This document shows positions 11,738-21,352 of a stretch of DNA of 64,000 bases, in pieces (position 1 is the stretch's first letter; each line of letters opens with the position of its first letter). The position numbers and the translations under genes are program-made. Source of the DNA: Acholoe squamosa (Eukaryota > Annelida > Polychaeta > Phyllodocida > Polynoidae); contig OX439043.1 in NCBI GenBank assembly GCA_949317995.1, positions 5,634,501-5,698,500 on the forward strand, read 5' to 3'. The notes below the pieces were generated by a model. The model was not told the DNA's origin and made no database searches. It saw only the letters and a list, made by a program, of their open reading frames with translations.

Positions 11738-14100
11738 TTAGTGATATCCACTGGGAATACCAGGAGTCCCGGGAGGCCCGGGTGGACCGGGGGGTCCCCG
11801 TGCACATGTACTAGGGCAGACACCTGGTAAACCGGATGGACCTGATGGACCCGTTGGTCCAATAGGCCCAGGGATTCCTCTCGCACCTGATGGCCCAGAC
11901 GGTCCTGATGGTCCAACTGGCCCACTATACCCTCGTGGCCCCCTTGGTCCTGTTGGTCCAGCAGGTCCTGCTGGGCCAGGCTTTCCATTTAATCCATTGT
12001 ATCCACGAGGTCCTACTGGTCCAACGGGTCCGGTAGGTCCACTGGGTCCAGGGGGTCCAGGAGGTCCTCTTTTCCAGGCATGGCAGGTCAAGAATACAAC
12101 AGCTGAAAAAAGTGTGAGATCATAAAGGTGCTCAATAGTGCAGTGGTTACTTTTGAAATGTGAAATGAAGAATGTGAAAATTTGACAAAGATGTTTTCAA
12201 CTTTGAATTAACATTGACCATGGTTGATCAATGCTATTTCAATGTCGATTCAACTTCCTGTGCCCACTGCGACTAGAGGTCTATCCTCACATATGGTCAA
12301 GTCTCGCGAAATGGGGTCACACAGTAAAGGACCATACATGCCACATATGTTCTTCCCCTGTATATTCTATTTGGGGAAAGAGCATATACCGTAAACTCCC
12401 GCATATAAGACGCGTCCTCTACGCCAAACAAAATGCTGGGGGGTCTTATAGCTTTCTCTCAAGTTGGGTGTGTCTTATACGAGGGGTAATTTTACTATAG
12501 AACAGTACTGGATTTACAAAATTGAGCATTAAAATGTGCATCTTATACGCGAAAATGCATGTGCTGAGTTTGGGGTGCGTCTTATACGCGCAGTGCGTCT
12601 TCTACGCGGGAGATTACGGTAAGCATTTCTGATCGTATATGCTATCAAAGCGATGCATTTGCTATGAACGTTTCAGTTGATTGCTATACAGGCCACTTTT
12701 AAGATATAGCAACTTTTATTGGGTAAAAGTAGCACAGAACTATACATGCCACCTGGAACCATACATGCCTCACATTGTATCATATTTATCTCATAGTAGG
12801 TTTGAACTAATTCTGCCCTTGTCATCTGATTCCTTGTTTCATTTGCTTGTTATGACATAAGTATGTGATAGTTGATCCCAAAATGAAATGTATGGGGGGT
12901 GGAAATATGTAGCATGTATGGTTCCTCAATTTGGTTCCTCCATTTTGCGACACTTGACCATATGTGCCGCACCTTATATGTGAGGTATTACGGTAGGCTG
13001 CCTTTAACCCTTTAAAGGCCGCTGATGCATTAATGCATCATACCCATTAGTCAGCATGATGCACCAATGAAGTGCTGGTGAGCAGACTCGCCAGCACTTC
13101 TTTGGTGCATCATGACGACCCTCCTGGAGTTTATGTATCAACCATGAAGGGTTGGCATGATGCTCCAATGAAGTGCTGGCGAGCAGTCTCGCCAGCACTT
13201 CATTGGTGCATCATGACGACCAATAGGCATGCGGCCCTTAAAGCGTCAGTACCATGATACCTTGTGTATAATGTGCAGCTTATATTATAGGACGGACCTC
13301 TGGTGTGCTTTTTAGGATCTTCCTATACCCAGTGTGCCCCTTATAGACGAATCTTTGTACAGTACTAAAGTGGCCATGCATGGGTAAAATTTGACATGCA
13401 CGATATATTTCACTAATAAGGTCAGAAAACATGTATTTCATTTATATAACGACTTTTAAAATATTGAATGACAGGTGTGACAATGATCTAGTGTCTATGA
13501 TTAAACACATTTTTTGTGCCTCGGAAAAATATATAAAAGTTACTAAACTCTTTAGAATTCAGGATAAGAATTGTTGAAAAATAGGAAATAAATCAGAGAG
13601 TATTTCTACTCGGAAAAACAGTCAAATTATTAGAAGGAATTACTTCTATATGATGTAAGTATGTACTGTGTCCCTTTAAAGCGTTAAAACTAGTCAGCTG
13701 CAGTCATGGGCGTGGACTGGTTACCAGGTTTAGTCTGTGTAGGTTTTTATCTATATATGCTATAGAAGGGTGAGAAACTAGAGGCAACAGTGCTTCCCTC
13801 TGGTGCTTTCATTTGCTATGCACAGACCTTCATTACAGAGTTGAGTGGTGAATTTGCCAAAGTAACCCCTCACCTCCATAATCAAGGTCTGTTCATAGCA
13901 AATAAAAGCACCAGAGAGCAGCACTGTTGCCTCTAGTTTCTCACCCTTCTATAGCATATGGATAACACCTACACAGACTAAACCTGGTAACCAGTCCATA
14001 CCCGTGGCTGCAGTCATCAAAAGGTTTAATGAATAATGCACTCACCTGTGACTAGGAGCAATAGGTGTAGCCCTGTAGGGCTGATTGGTCTCGCCATCAT
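11738..14100 (-). CDS. small secreted collagen-like protein (two exons)
   Basis: Exon 1 (14100-14046) starts with tandem ATGs and encodes a hydrophobic leader (GLHLLLLVT). It ends at CACAG|GTGAG in phase 1. Exon 2 (12102-11738) follows the acceptor TTTTTTCAG and runs to TAA. The joined product is about 139 residues: a signal peptide through VVFLTCHAW, a basic KR, then about 27 uninterrupted Gly-X-Y triplets, a nine-residue break with two cysteines (GVCPSTCAR), about five more triplets and a short tail ending SGYH. Gly-X-Y repeats imply a triple helix, and the cysteines could form interchain bonds. There is no fibrillar propeptide, C1q or other head. TATATAAA at 14253-14246 upstream is a plausible promoter, and a minus-strand AATAAA lies at about 11538-11533. 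The intron carries a MITE, a TTAA element and a large fold-back repeat. The signal-peptide splice makes coding function likely; whether further 3' exons exist is unknown. Confidence 0.8.
12387..12621 (-). mobile_element. MITE family A, copy 6 (in collagen-like gene intron)
   Basis: TACCGTAAACTCCCGC to GCGGGAGATTACGGTA, bounded by TA, in reverse orientation. It lies within the single intron of the collagen-like gene. Confidence 0.85.
13004..13245. mobile_element. TTAA-flanked palindromic MITE (family P)
   Basis: Begins TTAACCCTTTAAAGGCCGC and contains long inverted GCTGATGCAT, GCATGATGCACCAATGAAG and GTGCTGGCGAGCAG arms. It ends near GCGGCCCTTAAAG. The TTAA flank and CCC terminus suggest piggyBac-type mobilisation; this is inference from the ends. 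Other members lie at 14391, 39745, 44225, 55153, 55620 and 57619. Confidence 0.65.
13690..14030. repeat. large fold-back (inverted) repeat in collagen-like gene intron
   Basis: Two arms of roughly 140 bases are nearly exact reverse complements. The left arm includes GGTTACCAGGTTTAGTCTGT and AACTAGAGGCAACAGTGC; the right arm includes AGCACTGTTGCCTCTAG and CCTGGTAACCAGTCCA. A spacer of about 45 bases separates them. Transcribed within the intron, it would make a long hairpin. Confidence 0.85.
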
Positions 14101-14245
14101 AGAATTGATGCAAAAAGTCTTCAATCCTCTGAGATACAGACAGTGAAGTATCTGGCAGCAGAAATATCAGCAGCAGTACTGGCTATTGTATGTGTAACAC
14201 TTTTGGCCGGGGATAAAGTGGATGGCGAGAAGTTTATAGCCCAGG

Positions 14246-14253
14246 TTTATATA
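14246..14253 (-). promoter_or_regulatory. TATA-like element of collagen-like gene
   Basis: TATATAAA on the minus strand lies about 150 bases upstream of the first ATG at 14100. It is the only TATA match close to that start. Its use as a promoter is inferred from position only. Confidence 0.35.
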
Positions 14254-14390
14254 CTAGAGCGTGTTTATTCTATACAAGCAAAAACATCATACATGGATAA
14301 CAGGCCCATTTATTCAGTATGTGTGTGTGCACTTTAAAACTGAATGTTTTCTCTATTAAGGTCTCACTGTGACTCTTCCCCGAATTGTCG

Positions 14391-15972
14391 TTAACTCTCT
14401 AAAGGCTGATTGTGAATTCATCATACCCATTGGTTGTCATGAAGCCCTGATGACTGACTCGCCAGGGCTAAGCTCCCACATCATACTGACCCTACAGGGT
14501 GGATACACTCCCGGAGGGTCGGCAGGATACTCTAATGAAGTTCTGGCTGGAAGACTCACCAGCATTTCATTGGTGCCTCTGACATCAGTGCCTTGGTGCA
14601 TGATGCTAACTGACGTCAGTGCCTTGGTGCATGATGCTAACTGACATCAGTGCCTTGGTGCATGATGCTAACTGATGTCAGTGCATTGGTGCATCATGCT
14701 AACTGACATCAGTGCCTTGGTGCATCATGCTAACTGACGTCAGTGCCTTGGTGCATCATGCTACCTGACGTCAGTGCCTTGGTGCATGATGCTAACTGAC
14801 ATCAGTGCCTTGGTGCATCATGCTAACTGACATCAGTGCCTTGGTGCATCATGCTAACTGACATCAGTGCCTTGGTGCATCATGCTAGCTGACATCAGTG
14901 CCTTGGTGCATCATGCTAACTGACACCAGTGCCTTGGTACATCATGCTAACTGACGTCAGTGTCTTGGTGCATCATGCTAACTGACATCAGTGCCTTGGT
15001 ACATCATGCTAACTGACGTCAGTGTCTTGGTGCATCATGCTAACTGACATCAGTGCCTTGGTACATCATGCTAACTGACGTCAGTGTCTTGGTGCATCAT
15101 GCTAACTGACATCAGTGCCTTGGTGCATGATGCTAACTGACGTCAATGCCTTGGCGCATGATGCTAACTGACATCAGTGCCTTGGTGCATCATGCTAACT
15201 GACATCAGTGCCTTGGTACATCATGCTGACGTCAGTGTCTTGGTGCATGATGCTAACTGACATCAGTGCCTTGGTACATCATGCTAACTGACATCAGTGC
15301 CTTGGTACATCATGCTGACGTCAGTGCCTTGGTGCATCATGCTAACTGACATCAGTGCCTTGGTGCATCATGCTAACTGACATCAGTGCCTTGGTGCATC
15401 ATGCTAACTGACATCAGTGCCTTGGTGCATCATGCTAACTGACATCAGTGCCTTGGTGCATCATGCTAACTGACATCAGTGCCTTGGTGCATCATGCTAA
15501 CTGACGTCAGTGACTTGGTGCATCATGCTAACTGACGTCAGTGCCTTCGTGCATCATGCGAACTGACATCAGTGCCTTGGTGCATCATGCTAACTGACAT
15601 CAGTGCCTTGGTGCATCATGCTAACTGACGTCAGTGCATTGGTGCATCATGCTAACTGATGTCAGTGCCTTGGTGCATCATGCTAACTGACGTCACTGCC
15701 TTGGTGCATCATGCTAGCTGACATCAGTGCCTTGGTGCATCATGCTAACTGACGTCAGTGCCTTCGTGCATCATGCTAACTGACATCAGTGCCTTGGTGC
15801 ATCATGCTAGCTGACATCAGTGCATCTTGCCGACCATCTAGGGGATAGCAGCTATTTTCTGTCTTGGTATGATGCATGAATGCACACACATTCTTAAAGG
15901 ATGCATCCATGCATTATGGCAACCCATGGCCATCATATATATTTATTAACTAATTAGCCTTTCAAGGGTTAA
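14391..15972. mobile_element. TTAA-flanked palindromic element with embedded satellite
   Basis: Starts TTAACTCTCTAAAGGCTGA and ends CCTTTCAAGGGTTAA. The ends resemble the other family P members (TTCATCATACCCATTGG, GATGCATCCATGCATTATGG), but the middle is almost entirely the 31-bp satellite. This enlarges a normally 250-550 bp element to about 1.6 kb. Confidence 0.6.
14581..15825. repeat. 31-bp satellite, about 40 units, with CRE-like palindromes
   Basis: Units of 31 bp contain GTGCCTTGGTGCATCATGC and TAACTGAC. The variable core is TGACGTCA in many units and TGACATCA in most others. Length variants at about 15226 and 15313 lack one short block. TGACGTCA is the consensus cAMP-response element, and the CG-to-CA variation looks like deamination at methylated CpG. 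No coding frame persists. Confidence 0.95.
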
Positions 15973-16975
15973 AGGTTTTAGAGGAAGGAAGTCATAGTTG
16001 TGCAGGAATTTCAGGGATGGGCCAAACAAAGCCCTTCAGAAGATTATCGTGATTTCACTTGTTGGTACGACAAGTGAATGAGATGCATGTTTTCACGGAA
16101 CTAGGAGTTTCCAAAGGTTTATGTATGTTTTAGGTCTCTTCTTAACCATGTCTCCATGGCTGAGTTTACTCACTGAGGCCCAGGCTCCAACAGCGGCACA
16201 TATATGGCATTGTTGCCTACAGACCACAGTCTCCTTTTTTCTGTCTGTTATTATTTATATCACCATACTGGCCCGTATAAGTGCCCGGGCGCTCATAAAT
16301 TTCTATTTGAATACTGTTTTTAGTGCTTAAGGCTTATGTTAATACCTTCCTACCCCCAGCTCTTAACCAGGCCATTACGTTGTATGTAGTGCACTGGAGT
16401 ATCCTTTATGCTTGTCTCCCAAATACCAACTTTAACCAAACAGAACAAAGGGAAAGGTGTTTCACACAGAAATGCTATCACGGCTGTGTTGCAAGTGGAG
16501 CCTTCGAGAGAGACCCAGGGGGGTGCCTCATTAGATCACCAGTAACTTAGCATAAGGACAAAAAAAAAGAGGGTTGGTTTCCAGTAACATGGTCAAAATG
16601 GTTAAGGTCGGTAGGTTGGATTTTTTTTTTTTTATTATCATAATTTTTTAGCCAATGCCTCAAGATATAGTCATAGTTTGCTAGGATTCCAAAGGTTATT
16701 GTGAGAAATGATCATTCCCCACATCGAAAACAGGGAAAATGATGGGAAAATATCTATATGAATGTCAAATAAAGATTTTGAAGAAAAAATATTTAAAAAA
16801 ATTGAAATATCTACAAAATTCAGAAAAATCTTTAAAAGAATCTCCAAAAAATATGAGGTCGGCCCTGTTTAGCCGAGGTTGGTCGGGTGACCGGAAACAA
16901 ATCTTTTTTTGGCCTAACGTTAAAAACGATATGTGACATTCCTAATTTCATATTGACGATTGTCTTACCAGCATG
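15973..16975. other. no gene seen; diverged repeat remnants
   Basis: A T-rich segment preceded by GGTCGGTAGGTTGGATTT (about 16608) and a related block with GGTTGGTCGGGTGACCGG (about 16880) look like two ends of an old repeat. No splice-supported coding exon is visible. Confidence 0.4.
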
Positions 16976-17824
16976 TACCGTAAACTCCCGCGTATAAGAC
17001 GCGTCCTCTACGCCAAACAAATCCCTACTGCGTCTTATAGGATTTCCTCAAGTTGGGGGTGCGTCTTATACGCGGGGTTTTCCAACTTCTCATTTGGGAA
17101 AATGCGCCAATGACAGCTTGAACTCATATAGCCAGCACCGCGGCAGACCGGTGGCTGTAGATTTGCTCGGCGGGTTTGACGCCGACCGTGTGCCGATGAC
17201 AGCTTGAACTCATATAGCCTGCACCGCGGCAGACCGGGAGGTGTCGACGGGCGCTCGGCGGGTTTGACGCCGACCGTTTGCCGGTGACAGCTTGAACTCA
17301 TAGAGCCTGCACCGCGGCAGACCGGTCGGTGTAGATTTGCTCGGCGGGTTTGACGCCGACCGTGTGCCGATGACAGCTTGAACTCATATAGCCTGCACCG
17401 CGGCAGACCGGGAGGTGTCGACGGGCGCTCGGCGGGTTTGACGCCGACCGTTTGCCGGTGACAGCTTGAACTCATATAGCCAGCAGCGCGGCAGACCGGG
17501 AGGTGTCGACGCGCTTGGCGGGCAAAACGCCGACCGTGCGCCGATGACAGCATAGACTCAACAGGTTGACAATGCGGTGTGGCTTGCCGGGGTGTAGGGA
17601 ACACGTGGGCCGATGACAGCATCGACTCATAGAGGGGTGGGGGGGGGTGGGGGTGCGTCTTATACACGAACCCCCCCTGCTGAGTTGGGGGGGCGTCTTG
17701 TACGGGTTTTTTTTTACAAATTGATTCAGGGGGGTTGGATGCGTCCTCTACGCGAACCAGCCTACCGTGAGTTTGGGGAGCGTCTTCTATGCGCACCGCG
17801 TCTTCTACGCGGGAGATTACGGTA
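16976..17824 (-). mobile_element. MITE family A, copy 7, expanded by an internal satellite
   Basis: Ends are TACCGTAAACTCCCGCG and GCGGGAGATTACGGTA with TA flanks. The outer blocks match the normal ~237-bp copies, but the middle is replaced by a GC-rich tandem array, giving about 849 bp. A minus-strand frame stays open for about 250 codons through the array. Confidence 0.8.
17105..17640. repeat. 86/88-bp higher-order satellite inside a MITE
   Basis: The marker GACAGCTTGAACTCATA or its variant recurs at 17112, 17198, 17286, 17372, 17460 and 17546, so spacing alternates 86, 88, 86, 88, 86. The two unit types differ (GTGTAGATTTGCTCGG versus GGTGTCGACGGGCGCTCGG), making a dimeric 174-bp repeat. 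Units contain GGCGGGTTTGACGCCGACCG. A shorter final unit ends near 17640. Confidence 0.9.
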
Positions 17825-18486
17825 ATCCTTATATGAAAATAATTCCCATAACACCTTGCCTATAAGGCTCACCAAGAGTTTATGGATAATCTTAGGAAAA
17901 TAAAAAAAAAAAATGACATAACTTCTGTTCCAATCAATGATCTTTTCATAATTCGGAAACACATACATAGCTAAACGCCTCCCACACCCACTTGCACTGG
18001 GCCTAATCTTTATGAGTAGGGAATCGGGTAGATTAACCTAAAGACGACCGTTCCTGTGCAGGTTTTTAATCAGGTATTTGTAGTTGCTAATATCTCGTTT
18101 TGGGTCTTCAGACTTCCAAAATAAACTGAATGAAAGATTATTGTTTGGGGTTTTGTACCTGTTATATAATTCGAAAATCCATTTATATATTTCATTTCTA
18201 GATTATCACCCTTACTACAGACATTCCATTTAGTTCAATTTCACCTTGAGACGACCACTTTGCACCTAGAGTTGACCACTTCATATCCACCCTTTTGATT
18301 AAAACTAAAGATTAAACAAGTTCCTTAAGTATATTTGAAATAAAATAGCATCGTTTGCTGTAGTGGAGACCAATAACCACCACTGCCAAAAGGTATCTTA
18401 GTAGATAGGAATGGTCTATACACAGTCTGTAACATTCACAGAGGGAGCCACCCATCAGGGCATTGTGAACTATTTGTCTCCAGGAC

Positions 18487-18723
18487 TACCGTAATCTCCC
18501 GCGTATAAGACGCGCTGCGCGTATAAGACGCACCCCAAACTCACCACATGCATTTTCGCGTATAAAACGCACATTTTAATGCTCAATTTTGTAAATCCAG
18601 TACTGTTCTATAGTAAAATTAACCCTCGTATAGGACGCACCCCCAACTTGTAGAAATCCTATAAGACTCACAAGGCATTTGTTTGGCGTAGAGGACGAGT
18701 CTTATACGCGGGAGTTTACGGTA
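18487..18723 (+). mobile_element. MITE family A, copy 8
   Basis: TACCGTAATCTCCCGCG to GCGGGAGTTTACGGTA, TA-flanked, 237 bp, with the standard internal blocks. Confidence 0.85.
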
Positions 18724-18977
18724 ATTGTCAGACCTAATTTTCAATCACAAAGTTAGGGTCTCGTGTTAAAGCACCCACTAAGGGGGTAACGATCTCTCAG
18801 TCACAAAATTCTTAGGCATACACCTCAGATGTTATTATTGATGCTTTGAGTGCATAGGGTTGCACTGTGTCAGCAATATTTCATGTGTGCTTTGAGCCTA
18901 CTGTCAAACAGCCTGTACCAATATGGTGGCTCCAAGAGTGTCCTACCCTTTACAGTATTCTCTTTACTATATATAGC

Positions 18978-19023
<46 letters not shown>

Positions 19024-19080
19024 CATGTATATATATATATGTATATACATGTATATATATGTATGTATATACATGTATAT
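18978..19080. repeat. AT / GTATATACAT microsatellite
   Basis: A run of TA dinucleotides grades into TGTATATACA repeats. Apparent open frames of Ile-Tyr and Val-Tyr are artefacts of this composition. Confidence 0.95.
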
Positions 19081-19689
19081 TAGGGTTGTTAGTATAGTAG
19101 GGTTGTTAGTATTTATCTCCTTCACACTTCAAAACTCCTTATTAACCCTTTGAGGGCCACATGGGTGCCCACACGCCATAACTCTTTATGTCATTGTTGT
19201 TGGAGTTGTGGCTCACCAGAACTGTACTGGTGCCTCATGCATCAATATGTTCCAAAATTTAAAAGAAAATAATTAATAAAAAAAAAATAAAAAAAATTTT
19301 ACTTTCCCAAGTGGGATGGGATTCCCAGGTCCAGGTGAAGGTTTTACAGTGTGATGGCCCTAGGTATTTAAATAACACTGTGAATCCTCAGTTAAAAGAG
19401 ACGGCCTATTTACACAGAAGGATTATTCCGGTTACACCTTGCGTTGTGTTCCTATGCTCTGGGTGCATGATATAAGCGAGGTGTAGGTCTATACAATAGA
19501 AAGGTACTTAACTTAACTACCAAGAAATCCTAGTCCAAGTTCCCAGATACTTTTACTTTTGTATTGTGACCAAAAGGTTTGAAGGTTCAATCTTATTGAG
19601 CGATTTCTGCTGAAATCGGAAATGCATGTATGTCGTACACAAAGCCAGGGATCTTTGTAAAACTGCAAAATGATTACGGTGGTTCACTG

Positions 19690-19860
19690 TTCAGTGAACC
19701 AGGGTAGTTTTTACAAGAAGCCCTAGATGGCAGTATGATGGTAGAAGGAATCTCTCTTAAAATAACGACAGATCTCTGGCAAATTAGGGAAAAGGTTTTC
19801 AACATTATGTTGACGATTTGTTTTTAATACAGTGCAGACAAACAATAGGTATGATCACCT
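19690..19860. repeat. repeat family I, second copy
   Basis: GTAGTTTTTACAAGAAGCC, AGATGGCAG and AAAATAACGACAGATCTCTG parallel 9750-9920 and the flanks of the Ngaro-like element. This copy is also uninterrupted. Confidence 0.6.
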
Positions 19861-19969
19861 CTGTGATATTATCTATGAACCCCTAATGTCACTTTCTGTT
19901 TGGCTGCTCAGATATATGGGTGATTCTTCTCAAGTGTCCCACCTTTTGTTTTTTTGGGGTCTTTGTGTG

Positions 19970-20040
19970 AGTGAGTGAGTGTGTGTGTGTGTGCGTGCGT
20001 GCGTATGTGTGTACGTGCATATGTGCGTGTGTGTGTAACA
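19970..20040. repeat. GTGAGT / GTGT microsatellite
   Basis: GAGTGAGTGAGTGTGTG passes into GTGTGTGCGTGCG and then interrupted GT repeats. It adjoins a hexamer-rich fragment (ATGGCAAATG variants) of the element whose ends are at 912 and 3396. Confidence 0.9.
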
Positions 20041-20164
20041 AATGGCAAATGAGAATAACAATTGGCAAGTGGCAAGACATAAGTAGCAATTGGCAATTGA
20101 CAAATAACAAATGGCAAATGGGATGTCGCACCGGCCTTCCATAGGTAAGGTAGTACTTGGGGGC

Positions 20165-20345
20165 AGGCCTCCCTAGCCCACTTAAAAGGGTCTATATCTC
20201 CTCTTTCCTATCCCTCGGGATGTGTGTGGTGCACATGTGCGGGCACTGACACATTCCTCTGTGAAATTGTGTAATGTACTTTAATATCGCCATGATTATG
20301 ACCTCAGCTGTCGAAATGGCGTTAAACGTCTATTACTCACTCACT
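20165..20345 (+). mobile_element. SINE-like repeat with ACTC tail, copy 1
   Basis: The sequence AGCCCACTTAAAAGGGTCTA, GGATGTGTGTGGTGCACATG, GGCACTGACACATTCC, then GCGTTAAACGTCTATTACTC and a short (ACTC) tail. The same order recurs at 42800-43240. A simple-repeat tail at one end and no inverted termini fit a retroposed SINE; no clear RNA polymerase III A and B boxes were identified. Confidence 0.5.
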
Positions 20346-20378
20346 CAGTACTTGGGGCCCTTAATCAATGTTCTGAAT

Positions 20379-20615
20379 TACCGTAAACTCCCGCGTATAA
20401 GACGCGCTGCGCGTATAGGACGCACCCCCTTCTTGGGAGGAGCATTTTTGCGTATAAGACGCACCTCTTAGGGGTGATTTTTGTCAATCCAGTACTGTTC
20501 TATAGTAAAATTACCCCTCGTATAAGACGCACCCCAAACTTGAAAAAATCCTATAAGACCCCCCAGGCATTTGTTTGGCGTAGAGGACGCGTCTTATACG
20601 CGGGAGTTTACGGTA
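20379..20615 (+). mobile_element. MITE family A, copy 9
   Basis: TACCGTAAACTCCCGCG to GCGGGAGTTTACGGTA, TA-flanked and very close in sequence to the copies at 10078 and 18487. Confidence 0.85.
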
Positions 20616-21286
20616 GCTAGTAAAATGAAGTATCTGGAATCAAACTCAAACTGTCGTTTTCTCTTCAAGTCAGGGATTAATCTATATGAAAAATCTTGCA
20701 GAACACTCAGTAATCTAGTATATTGTTTGGATGTACTGACAAAGGATGTGATGGTGTTTAACTTTTATTTTATGCTGACATAAATATTATCATTTTGTGG
20801 ATGGTAAGAAAATGCATGAGTTAGTACCGACATTAGCCTAAGACTATGGTAATTTTATAAGTCATGGTTTTATCTCTCACGTAATAATGATATTTATTCA
20901 TTCACTATCACTCATGGCCCCCGGACGTAAAACTAAACAAACAAACAAACACCAGGTCTGAAAAGTGGGAGATCACTTTTGGCCCCTGCCCTAGGATGAG
21001 GATCTGCAGTTATCGTTAGTACCAAAATATGACCTAAAGAGTGGGAATGGATTATATAATCTACCAGCCTTTTCATTTTTGTCCTATGTTTTCATTCTTT
21101 TCTGAAAATTGATATATTTGAAATATCAACATCAAAATAGTGATAATCATTATCGAAATAAATTGCAAATCAATGGCACTCCTACAGTAATATTGATAAA
21201 CATTCCCGTACTAATCTATCATGTAATGCCCACTAGAAGTGGCCAAAATGCGTGACTTCAATTGGTGGCGCTGCCTGGTGTAAAAA

Positions 21287-21352
21287 TTATCTAACTCTGT
21301 TGTATCTCCTGTATGGTATGTCTTTTGATGGAGCTTCTTCCATGATTTTCAC
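21287..21352 (-). CDS. candidate terminal coding exon (minus strand)
   Basis: The acceptor TTTTTGTTCTCTTTCAG is excellent and is followed by 21 open codons to TAA. The peptide begins VKIMEEAPSKDIPYRR and ends YNRVR, basic and polar. The frame (phase 0) is chosen because it gives the sensible reading. It could be the last exon of a gene starting near 27495, but no intermediate exons were established. I do not recognise the protein. Confidence 0.35.
   Translation of the reverse strand: MKIMEEAPSKDIPYRRYNRVR

Noticed and set aside
14581-15825. Possible CRISPR-like array
   Set aside because: Units are contiguous near-identical repeats without unique spacers, and the window is clearly eukaryotic; it is a satellite.
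17035-17796. 253-codon minus-strand open frame rich in Arg, Pro and Cys
   Set aside because: It runs through MITE ends and the 86/88-bp satellite. The dimer length of 174 bp keeps the frame open by arithmetic, and there is no start or splice context or recognisable domain.
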